A program made the translations under genes and the position numbers. The notes beneath the pieces are model-generated. The model had not been told where the DNA came from and did no database searches. It saw nothing but the letters and a program-made list of their open reading frames with translations. From NCBI GenBank assembly GCA_013112585.1, contig JABFGH010000009.1:1-64000 (forward strand): a DNA stretch of 64,000 nucleotides. The letters run 5' to 3'. Below, in pieces: positions 38,601 through 45,802 of this stretch. The stretch's first letter is position 1. Every line of letters begins with the position of its first letter. Source of the DNA: Ignavibacteriota bacterium (lineage in GTDB: Bacteria > Bacteroidota > Ignavibacteria > Ignavibacteriales > Melioribacteraceae).

Positions 38601-40363
38601 ACTAAATCGCCCGGCACTTCGTTAATTGTTACGGCATTAAAACTAAAATAGTTTAAGTTGTTGCCGGTGAATTCATCTCCTGCAAATATTATTTCTGCTA
38701 TCAAATAATTTAGTCCGGCACTGTAGTTCGCTAAATCATAATTAAAAACTATGCTGTCACCACCGGCTAAATTGCTGCCGTTAAATGTGGTAATTAATTC
38801 TCCCTGCTGAATTACAGAATCTGCATTTGCGTCGAAGTATAAATTAAGTTCAAAATTAGCGGCTGCTTCTAAACCAATATTTTTCACCTCGGCAAACAGG
38901 GGCATTGTTTCATTTACAATTCCAAAATCATTTGATGAAGAAAATTTTGTAATTGCCAAATCTTTATTTTTCGGCGATACCGAATTTATGGAACCGGGAG
39001 TAGCTTTATCAATGCTCGTTGATGTCTGCCAATTATTTTCATCAATACTGCTGCCGTCCACACTAATTCTTTCTAAAGATCTGCCTTCGGTGCTTCCGCC
39101 CCACGACGGCAGGTACTCAAGACTGTCAATCGGTTTACCGGAACCATCCGATAATTTTATAACATCTCCTGAATTGTTTAATGCCGGAAGATTAAGCACA
39201 ATGATTTGTGAAGGGATGGAATAAAAATTCGTAATTGAAATGTTGTCGGCAATAACAATAAATTCTCCCGGTGCAATAATAATTGAATCACCAATTTCTA
39301 CATCGGAACTGTTATCGGCAACTCTCCATGATTGCAGATTCCATTCAGTTTCACTCCGGTTATATAATTCAATCCACTCGGGTTCACCGGAGGAAGGTGC
39401 ATACATAATTTCATTTACAACAATGTCATTTACTTCAGCCGGTTCGGTAAAAACTGTAAATGACTTAAAGCCAATATTGTTAGTATTGATTTCATCTTCA
39501 GGATAATTAATTGATGCAATAATATTTTTCACTCCGGCAGAAACACTTTCCCAATCATAATACATGGTTAAAGAATCGCCGCTCAATAAACCGCTAAAAT
39601 TCTGCTCAGATAATAGTTCATTCTGCTGCCCGATTGAATCATTGTCGGCATCATTAAAAATACTTACAGAAAAATTTGATGCATCGGAAACGCCTACATT
39701 AAAAATTTTAGCACTTATAATTATCGTATCACCGGCAATAGGATTAAGAGGAAAAATATTAATACCGCCAACGGAAAGATCAAATAACCGGGGTGCAACA
39801 GAGTTACGAAAACCGGGAGTGCCATTTGCAATGATCGAGTTGCTCCAATTTGCAGGAGCGTTGTCTTTACTCAATGATATTTTTTCATCGGATATACCGC
39901 TTGAATTATTTGACGAATAAGTATATACATCAAGCGTATCATCGGCAGCATTCAAAATCCTTACGGTTCTGTCGCTCGTGTTTGCCATGCCGGAAGAACC
40001 GAATGCATTATTATCAATTTTTAATACCAGTGCTTCATCGGGCACTAAACCGTTGTAAATTCCCGTAGTAATATCATAGTCGCCTTCAAAAATTATTGCA
40101 TATTGATTTGGCTGCAATATTGTTCCTTCATCTGTGGGAATAATTAAATCAGCATTTGAGGTTTGATATTGGATTTTAAAATTTTGCAGATCAATAGGCT
40201 CTGCATCCGACAAATTAAATATTTCAACGAACTCACTATTTGTACCTGATGCAGTGTTAAACATCACTTCAGTTAATGTTAAAAGCGAATCCGGCTGCGC
40301 AAATAAAGATGATGTGAAAATGGCTGATAATAAAAAAGCAGAAAAGACTTTAATAATTTTCAT
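35690..40363 (-). CDS. Large modular surface protein: lamin-tail and CARDB domains
   Basis: 1557 residues from the ATG at 40361-40363, chosen because MKIIKVFSAFLLSAIFTSSLFAQ is a standard signal peptide; a TTG 33 nt upstream is possible. Six lamin-tail (LTD) domains begin with variants of VINEIMYxPxxxEPEWIELxN (first one LTEVMFNTASGTNSEFVEIF). After each of the first four comes a CARDB-like adhesive domain (for example FPLNPIAGDTIIISAKIFNVG). The order is LTD-CARDB four times, then LTD-LTD. The C-terminus (SVSPNPFSPDNDGFEDFTVI to EVVVVARKL) is a FlgD-like/CHU-type secretion-associated domain, different from the NYPNPFNP tails of its neighbours. The likely role is a cell-surface adhesin or scaffold. 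Bacterial LTDs are often next to nuclease domains, but none is seen here. Confidence 0.88.
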   Translation of the reverse strand: MKIIKVFSAFLLSAIFTSSLFAQPDSLLTLTEVMFNTASGTNSEFVEIFNLSDAEPIDLQNFKIQYQTSNADLIIPTDEGTILQPNQYAIIFEGDYDITTGIYNGLVPDEALVLKIDNNAFGSSGMANTSDRTVRILNAADDTLDVYTYSSNNSSGISDEKISLSKDNAPANWSNSIIANGTPGFRNSVAPRLFDLSVGGINIFPLNPIAGDTIIISAKIFNVGVSDASNFSVSIFNDADNDSIGQQNELLSEQNFSGLLSGDSLTMYYDWESVSAGVKNIIASINYPEDEINTNNIGFKSFTVFTEPAEVNDIVVNEIMYAPSSGEPEWIELYNRSETEWNLQSWRVADNSSDVEIGDSIIIAPGEFIVIADNISITNFYSIPSQIIVLNLPALNNSGDVIKLSDGSGKPIDSLEYLPSWGGSTEGRSLERISVDGSSIDENNWQTSTSIDKATPGSINSVSPKNKDLAITKFSSSNDFGIVNETMPLFAEVKNIGLEAAANFELNLYFDANADSVIQQGELITTFNGSNLAGGDSIVFNYDLANYSAGLNYLIAEIIFAGDEFTGNNLNYFSFNAVTINEVPGDLVINEIMYAPQNPEPEWIEILNISNKIIDLKNYQIADYNDTAKVLPVSVLLNPNEYFIVAKDSSIFEKYGTIENSYITSFPALNNSDDNVVILDSLNRVIDSVNYFSNWGGESEKSLEKIESSALSNDENNWASSKNPLGATPGGINSVTQKDFDLLAAEILFDPKFPLSGDTLSVSVKIINIGKQQAVFDLTLYEDINLDSAANTFRESSLNLTLNSSDSIIYNFNYSIENLQSERGFAVVAEFNNDQDTTNNYVYQKIAPGFPPSSIVINEIMYRPENSEPEWIEIFNRSENAININGWKISDVITTPVEEIIIEEDFILDPQMYLVISKSGTITNFHRVIPSQIIELNFANLNNDADGVVIRDSRGLTIDSVFYDANFGGIAGYSVERKDSELQSNSIFNWGASTDIEQSTPGRINSLTPKNYDLSIAAINFSPRFPLEGDDVFISAKIKNNGSEAATNFTLEFFTAVNGSFTLLSQSLNLNAAGGDSVFITSANSFKLNDTTLTAVKIKFDLDEDTLNNYAEREVVPGFAQNIVLINEIMYDPLEGEPEWVELINTTNDQLNINNWFVSDLLSSPTKNIIAFGDSLIDAGEIFIVTSNKRFFENLNGVKVFEVNFGTLSNTEDGFIVYDFRDAIIDSLNYKSNWGGGKGISLERISLEAETNEQSNWTTSLSETGSTPGAANSILSITPSANMDIVINEIMFEPDTDNSEFIELFNRSSEFIELGGFTITDEAGNSYPLSNSSFILPPNEFYLLAADSSILFNYSNLNDFANKFIVDESSLGLINTGEMIMLKDLFGNTIDSVYYSDDWHNQNINITKNKSLERLNPNISSNDAANWSTSVSAGGASPGVQNSIYTESISTAAKLSVSPNPFSPDNDGFEDFTVINYNLTQPVAQMRVKVYDSKGRLRRTLLNNQPSGASGTIIFDGLDDDGNPLRIGIYILFIEALNSSSGVIDQMKEVVVVARKL

Positions 40364-40576
40364 AGCGAATTTTATTTTTTTAAAGATGAAGTTCAAATTA
40401 TTGCTTCACTAAATTAAAAATTAATTCAGATAAGAAATCTTTTATTTAAGCAGTTAAGTTATTATTTTAATTTATAACAGAGCATAGCAATTATCCCCTT
40501 AACAATTTAAGTAATTTTTCTTAAAGCATTAAGAGATTGCAGAAATAATTTTTAATATTTGAAAGGGAAAAATCAA

Positions 40577-41533
40577 ATGGCTATTAACATAGATAAAACC
40601 TTACGCTTACCCGACAGCGAGATACAAAACAGTATAAATGAAAAAACCGGAATTTGCCTGCACCATACTGTTGGAGGCACAGCAAAATCATCTTTCAACT
40701 GGTGGCTTAATGATAATAGAATGGTTGGTACTGCATATTTAATTGCTCGCGATGGCAAAATACATGAAGTGTTTGATCCGAAAAAATGGGCTTGGCAGTT
40801 CGGGTTAAAATGGGAACGCGAAAAAAAAATTAAATTTGAAAAAAGATTTATTGGAATTGAAATTGCCAGCGAAGGCGGGTTAACAGAAAAAGACGGAAAG
40901 CTTTATTGCTTTGATGTTGTTTCTGATAGAACATTGAAAAACCCCGATGAAGTTTTTGACTACAAAAAACCTTACCGCGGTTACCGGTACTTCGATAAAT
41001 ATGAACCTGCACAAATTGATTCAGTTATTAAATTAGTAAATCACCTTTGCAATAAATTTAATATCGAAAGAAAAATACCGAAAGATTATCTGGCATATTA
41101 CGGAGAGAAATTGGAAAATTTTAAAGGAGTTATAGGGCATGTTAACGTGCGTAAAGATAAGTCGGACCCAATGCCGGATAAAAAATTTTGGGAAAAAATT
41201 ATAAACGAATGTAACCTTGTAAAGACGAGCATTAGTAAAAAGGAAACTGCAGTGAAACTTTTAACCGAAAAAGAGATTGATGATTTATTTGAAAACAATG
41301 TTCAGCAGATAAATAAAATGCATGTACCCGCAGGGAGTATGATCAAAGGATTAATAATGGAGTTATCATTCAGTTCATCACCAACATACATTAAACTGAA
41401 AGATGCCGTCAAGAACGGTCATAAAGTTTCTTATGAATTTGTTCAAGGAGATCCCGGTTTGGTTTTTAGAATCGGAACTGCGCTTGGATTGAAATCAGTA
41501 ACTGAAGATAAACTTGAGGTACATAATGGTTAA
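40577..41533 (+). CDS. N-acetylmuramoyl-L-alanine amidase (Amidase_2/PGRP type)
   Basis: 318 residues from the ATG at 40577, which has AAAGGG 7 nt upstream; a TTG at 40559 would place the RBS inside the gene. The amidase_2 fold is visible: zinc ligand His in ICLHHTVGG (residues 28-29), FIGIEIASEGG, then GVIGHVNVRKDKSDPMPDKKFW providing the second His and the Asp ligand. It cleaves the amide bond between MurNAc and the peptide stem. There is no signal peptide, as in phage endolysins. About 100 extra C-terminal residues (LLTEKEIDDLFENNVQQINK onward) are unassigned and may bind the wall. Its last 8 bp overlap the next gene. Confidence 0.88.
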   Translation: MAINIDKTLRLPDSEIQNSINEKTGICLHHTVGGTAKSSFNWWLNDNRMVGTAYLIARDGKIHEVFDPKKWAWQFGLKWEREKKIKFEKRFIGIEIASEGGLTEKDGKLYCFDVVSDRTLKNPDEVFDYKKPYRGYRYFDKYEPAQIDSVIKLVNHLCNKFNIERKIPKDYLAYYGEKLENFKGVIGHVNVRKDKSDPMPDKKFWEKIINECNLVKTSISKKETAVKLLTEKEIDDLFENNVQQINKMHVPAGSMIKGLIMELSFSSSPTYIKLKDAVKNGHKVSYEFVQGDPGLVFRIGTALGLKSVTEDKLEVHNG

Positions 41534-42251
41534 AACAGTTCTGCCATGGGCGCTGCTTGCCGTACTTGCTGTTGCAGCAGCATATTACTTTGGCGATAAT
41601 CAAAATAAGGAAGAGATTGCCAGAGTTGAAAAACAAATCGTTGAGATGAAAAGTCAGCGTGATTCTATTAAAAACTTGGTGGCAGTAAAAGATTCTATTC
41701 AAAAAATATTACAAAGCCGTGTAACAGAATTAAAAATTGATGCCGATAATTTACGCGGACAGGTTTCTGCTTTAGAAGAATTAAGGAGAGAGCAGCAATT
41801 GAATGTTAGAAGAATAAGAACGCCCGATGATCTGCTGATAAAATTTTCAGATACTTTTCCTGAATTACCGAAAGATAAAATTAGAGTGTTTGAAGAATAT
41901 TTTAGGGAAACCGATGTTACTCTTAAATATTTTGGCGTGCCTATTTGGTTTAGCGAAACATTTATTATCGAACATCAAAATTCTGAAAACTATAAACAGC
42001 AGCGGGATAAACTTGAAACATTGGATTCGCTTAATGTTGAAGTAATTGCTTTGAATGATAAAGTCTTACTCCTTGAAAAAGAAAAAGCGCAGGCGTATAA
42101 AACCGGCTATGATAGTGCTTATGTTAATTATATGGATATTAGTCGTTTGTACATTGATGAACTTGAAAAACCTCGATTCGGATTACCTCATTGGGGAGTA
42201 ATAGCAGGGGCTGCAGCGGCAGGATTTTTAGCAGGGAATGCGGGTAAGTAA
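41526..42251 (+). CDS. Membrane-anchored coiled-coil protein, spanin-like position
   Basis: 241 residues from the ATG at 41526, which overlaps the amidase stop by 8 bp and has GAGG 6 nt upstream, so translation is probably coupled. The first 22 residues (MVKTVLPWALLAVLAVAAAYYF) are one membrane helix, followed by a long coiled coil (about 25-90: EIARVEKQIVEMKSQRDSIK). A middle globular stretch and a C-terminal Gly/Ala-rich hydrophobic segment (GVIAGAAAAGFLAGN) follow. No family is recognised. The arrangement of endolysin plus overlapping single-pass coiled-coil protein resembles a phage lysis cassette with an inner-membrane spanin, but no holin or other phage gene is present. A multi-hairpin repeat begins 4 nt after its stop. 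Confidence 0.65.
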   Translation: MVKTVLPWALLAVLAVAAAYYFGDNQNKEEIARVEKQIVEMKSQRDSIKNLVAVKDSIQKILQSRVTELKIDADNLRGQVSALEELRREQQLNVRRIRTPDDLLIKFSDTFPELPKDKIRVFEEYFRETDVTLKYFGVPIWFSETFIIEHQNSENYKQQRDKLETLDSLNVEVIALNDKVLLLEKEKAQAYKTGYDSAYVNYMDISRLYIDELEKPRFGLPHWGVIAGAAAAGFLAGNAGK

Positions 42252-42255
42252 AAAT

Positions 42256-42436
42256 GGCGAAGTTCTAATTATAACAGCAATTATTCTTCAACCCCGCTGG
42301 GGTTGCGGGTATATGCTATTTACTTTATTCCATAGGATTCTCCTATGGTTATTTATATTTGACTACTTCGTAGTCGTACAAAATTACCCCAAAGAGGTAA
42401 AAGTTTAATAACCACGGATAAAATCCGTGGCAAAAG
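42256..42436 (+). repeat. Stop-proximal multi-hairpin repeat, copy 2
   Basis: Begins 4 nt after the stop of the coiled-coil gene and runs in its direction. Linker GGCGAAGTTCTAATTATAAC then AGCAATTATTCTT, hairpin CAACCCC-GCT-GGGGTTG (42289-42305), linker CTATTTACTTTAT, hairpin CCATAGGA-TTC-TCCTATGG (42330-42348), linker TTATTTATATTT, hairpin GACTAC-TTC-GTAGTC (42361-42375), then TTACC/GGTAA (42384-42400), AAAGTTTAATAA, CCACGGAT-AAA-ATCCGTGG (42412-42430) and CAAAAG. Linkers match copy 1 nearly base for base, while the stems differ. Confidence 0.85.
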
Positions 42437-42468
42437 ATGACAATGCGAGAATGAACTACTCCGTAGTT

Positions 42469-44040
42469 CCAGGTTGTTGAAAAACCCTGCTTTTATTTGC
42501 CAGGTTTTAATTTTCTTGATAAATAATTTAGTATTGTAAACTAACCCTATCTTTTGCTATAATTTTCAATATTTGGTCAAAAATATTTTTTAAGAGATGT
42601 TTAGTCAGCATAAAACCGATTTTATTCAATAAATCAAAGCTATGAAGAGCTATCTTCTTCATATTCTGACAAGCAGCAGTCAACAAGGCTTGTTCGATTA
42701 CTTTTGCCAAACCACGCATTCGTGCATAACGATGCCCATGAAGTTGTTTTGCATCGGCAAAACTTCTCTCTACTGTTTCTTTTCTCCTGATATATATCTT
42801 CTTCCCTCTTTCTGTCAATCGATGTTCATCTACTGCATCTTTGTAGCCTTGCCATAGATGACGACTAATTATTTTTTGCTGCTTTTTACTTTTTGTACAA
42901 ACTCTTAAGTATTTACATTGCCTGCATACTTTCGGATTGGAGGCATATGTTCTATAGCCGTCTCTTCCTGTTGTTCTATATTCTAACTTTTCTTCTGCCG
43001 GACATATGTAGCAATTATTCTCCTGATCATATTTGTAATCTCTTCTTCTAAATTCCCCTTTTCTTCCTCCAGGACGGCTATAACCTATTACGCCATATAT
43101 TTCTCTTTCTTCTAGACCTTTACATATTGCTGATGTTGAATATCCTGCATCAAGTCCTACAGATTCTACATTAAAATTAAATTTATCTATTTGATAATCT
43201 AATCTTTCCAGATATGGGGTACTGTCATTTACATTACCCGGCGTTACATAGGTATCGGTTATTATGTTAAACTTGCTATCTACGGTGCGATGATCTAAGT
43301 AGAAAAACCCTTTCGGCTTCCCGTCTCTTACCATATAACCGCTTTCCGGGTCTGTTGTGCTTTCTTTTATCTCTTTGGATTCTTCTGTTTTTTTTATTTC
43401 CTTTAACGGCTTTTTTGATTGTGCTTGCCTATCCTTTATTATATCTTTTTCTAAGGATTCTAAATATTCCTTTGTCGTTTTTTGTACTTGCTTTCGTACA
43501 TGTTTGTTTTTATTTGCATTTGCTTTCAGATGGGTCGAGTCTGTGTATAATGTTTTACCATCTACCATTTTTTTCTTTATTGCTCTTATTACTATCTCAT
43601 CAAATATCTCTTGGTATATATTGCTCTCAGCAAAGCGTCTCCTTCGGTTCTGACTTATTGTAGAGTGATGAGGTACTTTGCTTTGTAGACTAAAGCCTAA
43701 AAACCAACGGTAGGCTACGTTAACTTCTATTTCTTTTATTAACTGACGCTCACTTCGAACCCCGTATAGATATCCGATAAACAGCATTTTGAATAATACT
43801 ACCGGGTCTACACTTGGTCTTCCATTGTCTTTACAATAAAGTTCTTTTACTTTTTCTCGTATAAAACTGAAGTCTATTGTTTTGGCTATCTTGCGTAAAA
43901 GATGATCTCTCGGAACTAGTGATTCTATTGTCACAAATTCCATTTCGTTTTGTATTATATTTTCCCTTAGCATATCTGCAATTTATTTAAAATGTTAAAG
44001 CCTTGCAATTAATTATTTATTAGCTTTGTCAACAGTCTGG
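42469..44040 (-). mobile_element. IS1182-family insertion sequence, apparently complete
   Basis: 1572 bp containing one intact transposase gene. Terminal inverted repeats CCAGGTTGTTGAAAAACC (42469-42486) and, reversed, CCAGACTGTTGACAAAGC (44040-44023) match at 14 of 18 positions. Both flanks are the same 15-bp palindrome in opposite orientation: AACTACTCCGTAGTT (42454-42468) on the left and AACTACGGAGTAGTT (44041-44055) on the right. The right flank is the hairpin of copy 3 of the multi-hairpin repeat. No simple direct target duplication is visible. No second copy of the IS is in the window. Confidence 0.88.
42528..43973 (-). CDS. IS1182 family transposase
   Basis: 481 residues, full length for the family. 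The N-terminal DUF772-like region reads GRPSVDPVVLFKMLFIGYLYGVRSERQLIKEIEVNVAYRWFLGF. The DDE residues are visible: first D in KTLYTDSTHLKANANKNK, second D in SVGLDAGYSTSAICKG, E in KETVERSFADAKQLHGHRYAR. A cysteine cluster (CPAEEK, CRQCKYLRVC) lies between the second D and the E, as in other IS1182 members. There is no frameshift or internal stop, so the element may still move. It carries its own start codon ~67 nt inside the right terminal repeat. Confidence 0.94.
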   Translation of the reverse strand: MLRENIIQNEMEFVTIESLVPRDHLLRKIAKTIDFSFIREKVKELYCKDNGRPSVDPVVLFKMLFIGYLYGVRSERQLIKEIEVNVAYRWFLGFSLQSKVPHHSTISQNRRRRFAESNIYQEIFDEIVIRAIKKKMVDGKTLYTDSTHLKANANKNKHVRKQVQKTTKEYLESLEKDIIKDRQAQSKKPLKEIKKTEESKEIKESTTDPESGYMVRDGKPKGFFYLDHRTVDSKFNIITDTYVTPGNVNDSTPYLERLDYQIDKFNFNVESVGLDAGYSTSAICKGLEEREIYGVIGYSRPGGRKGEFRRRDYKYDQENNCYICPAEEKLEYRTTGRDGYRTYASNPKVCRQCKYLRVCTKSKKQQKIISRHLWQGYKDAVDEHRLTERGKKIYIRRKETVERSFADAKQLHGHRYARMRGLAKVIEQALLTAACQNMKKIALHSFDLLNKIGFMLTKHLLKNIFDQILKIIAKDRVSLQY

Positions 44041-44097
44041 AACTACGGAGTAGTTCAAGTATAAATTTATTTTTGCTGTTACTAATGGAACTTAGCC
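44041..44097 (-). repeat. Stop-proximal multi-hairpin repeat, copy 3 (truncated)
   Basis: Begins 7 nt after the stop of the PAS kinase gene (stop at 44105). On the minus strand it reads GGCTAAGTTCCATTAGTAAC, AGCAAAAATAAATTTATAC and ends in the AACTAC-N3-GTAGTT hairpin. Compared with copies 1 and 2 the middle part with the first two hairpins is missing. The IS terminal repeat abuts the hairpin directly. Confidence 0.75.
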
Positions 44098-44104
44098 GTA
44101 AAAA

Positions 44105-45715
44105 TTAATTTGCCGATTCAAATAGTATTGTAAATTTAGTTCCTGCTCCTTTTTTACTTTCAACTTGAATTTTGGCGTTGTTGAGTTCGCAGTATTTTTT
44201 TACTAATGCTAATCCTAAACCGGCGCCTTCAAACTTACGCGTGTAGCCTTGTTCTTCCTGGGTAAAGGGCTGAAAGATAACTTTCATATACTCTTCGGTC
44301 ATACCAATTCCCGTATCAACAACTTCAACACGTGTTAAATGTTTTTTCTCAAATATATTAACTGATATTTCTCCGCTTGCTGTATATTTAATGGCGTTAT
44401 CAATTAAATTTCTGAAAACCTGATGTACGGAATATTCATCTGCAAATACAGGAAATACATTACCTTTTGTGAGCAGTTTAAGTTCAAGATTATTTGAATC
44501 GGCAATGTTAAGGTATTCGGTGTAAACGGAATTGAGTGTGTCTAAAAGGTTTATTCTTTTTATGTTTGTTTTAAAACTGCCGGTCTGCAATTCAGACATA
44601 TTTAAAATCGAGTCAATAGTTTTAACTATTCTGCTGCCTGCGCTTACCTGGTAACCGAAATACTGTTTAAGTTGATCCGTAAGGTCATCTTTTATCTCTT
44701 CTCTTATCAAGCTCGAAAAACTTAACAGGGTATTTATTGGAGTTCTTATTTCATGAGACATTTGTGTAAGGAACTCACTCTTCAAATCGTTTGCTCTTTC
44801 CGCTTCCTCTTTTGCTTTTACTAATTCCTTTTCATGCTGGTTCTGCAGGGTAATATTTCTGATGATGCCTTGATATCCGATAATTTTATCATTCTCATCT
44901 CTTCTTCCGAAAGCCGTCAAAATACCGTCAAATGGTTTGTTGTTTTTCCTAATAAATCTTGTTTTATAATCTTTGATAAATCCATCTTCTAGAATGGAAT
45001 TGATGAAAATTTTTGCACCGGTCTTTTGTTCAAAGTAAATTGAAAAATGTCTGCCGATCACTTCTTTTCTATTCAATTCAAAAAGAGAAAGTCCCGCATC
45101 ATTTACGTCAATTATTCTGCCGTTAGCATTAGTTAAAAATATACAATCATAAGAATCTTCAAAAACAGAGCGGAACTTTTTTTCACTTTGGATTAATTCA
45201 TTTTCTACAATCATCCTTTCGGTAATATCTTCAGCAACAACGGCTACTTTAACAACATTTCCCTTTTCATCAAAAATTGCCCAGCCTCTATCGTGTATAT
45301 AGCGTATCTCTCCATCAGGTCTTATAACTCGATATTCCCGTTCCTCAACATTGCTGCCGTTAACAATTTTTGTAAATGAATTGTTAGCCTTTTCTTTATC
45401 GTCATCATGAATTGAGTTCAGCCATAAGCCGGCAGCTTTTGAATAATCATCTATCTCAATTCCCCAAATAGTTTTGAATGCGGGACTTACATAAAGTGTT
45501 CTATCATCTACGGTATCGTGCAGCCAAAATACTTCTTTAATATTTTCAGCTATCTGAAGTAATAATTCATAGTTCCAGTTTTGCTGATTTATTGGTAACC
45601 TGCCCGATGGCGTTCCTGAATCAACTTCTTTTTTCGCTGCTTCAAGTTCTTTATTAAGCCGCTTAATTTCAGCTGCAAGGTCCTTCTTGCTCATATTTTC
45701 AAAATCTGCATTCAA
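44105..45715 (-). CDS. PAS-PAS sensor histidine kinase
   Basis: 536 residues. I keep the TTG start at 45715 because GAGGA lies 7-8 nt upstream; an ATG at 45694 (MSKKDLAAEIKRLN) is the alternative. A coiled coil (residues 8-35) leads to a first PAS (about 50-170, ending VAVVAEDITERMIVENEL) and a second PAS (about 178-300, ending GIIRNITLQNQHEKEL). The HisKA domain has H321 in FLTQMSHEIRTPINTLLSFS, and the HATPase_c domain has VFRNLIDNAIKYTASG, DTGIGMTEEYM and GAGLGLALVKKYCELNNA. There is no membrane segment, receiver or output domain. The second PAS and the kinase core are clearly paralogous to the C-terminus of the neighbouring 1749-residue kinase. Confidence 0.93.
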   Translation of the reverse strand: MNADFENMSKKDLAAEIKRLNKELEAAKKEVDSGTPSGRLPINQQNWNYELLLQIAENIKEVFWLHDTVDDRTLYVSPAFKTIWGIEIDDYSKAAGLWLNSIHDDDKEKANNSFTKIVNGSNVEEREYRVIRPDGEIRYIHDRGWAIFDEKGNVVKVAVVAEDITERMIVENELIQSEKKFRSVFEDSYDCIFLTNANGRIIDVNDAGLSLFELNRKEVIGRHFSIYFEQKTGAKIFINSILEDGFIKDYKTRFIRKNNKPFDGILTAFGRRDENDKIIGYQGIIRNITLQNQHEKELVKAKEEAERANDLKSEFLTQMSHEIRTPINTLLSFSSLIREEIKDDLTDQLKQYFGYQVSAGSRIVKTIDSILNMSELQTGSFKTNIKRINLLDTLNSVYTEYLNIADSNNLELKLLTKGNVFPVFADEYSVHQVFRNLIDNAIKYTASGEISVNIFEKKHLTRVEVVDTGIGMTEEYMKVIFQPFTQEEQGYTRKFEGAGLGLALVKKYCELNNAKIQVESKKGAGTKFTILFESAN

Positions 45716-45773
45716 AAATTTTTCCTCTAATCAATAACACTTTTTAGCAGCAACATACCGATTGATACATTTA

Positions 45774-45799
45774 CCGAAAATCTTCTAATATATTTTCGG
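45774..45799 (-). terminator. Hairpin between the two kinase genes
   Basis: CCGAAAAT and ATTTTCGG form an 8-bp stem 4 nt after the stop of the large kinase (45803). No U-tract follows, so it may be an mRNA 3' stabiliser or a weak terminator. Confidence 0.4.
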
Positions 45800-45802
45800 A
45801 AA

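Noticed and set aside
39564-39920. 118-codon plus-strand frame inside the lamin-tail gene
   Set aside because: Antisense shadow of a long, well-conserved repeat protein; serine-rich with no start signal.
42256-42468. Closely spaced palindromes as a CRISPR array
   Set aside because: The palindromes differ from one another, spacing is irregular, and there are no cas genes; linkers rather than palindromes are conserved between copies.
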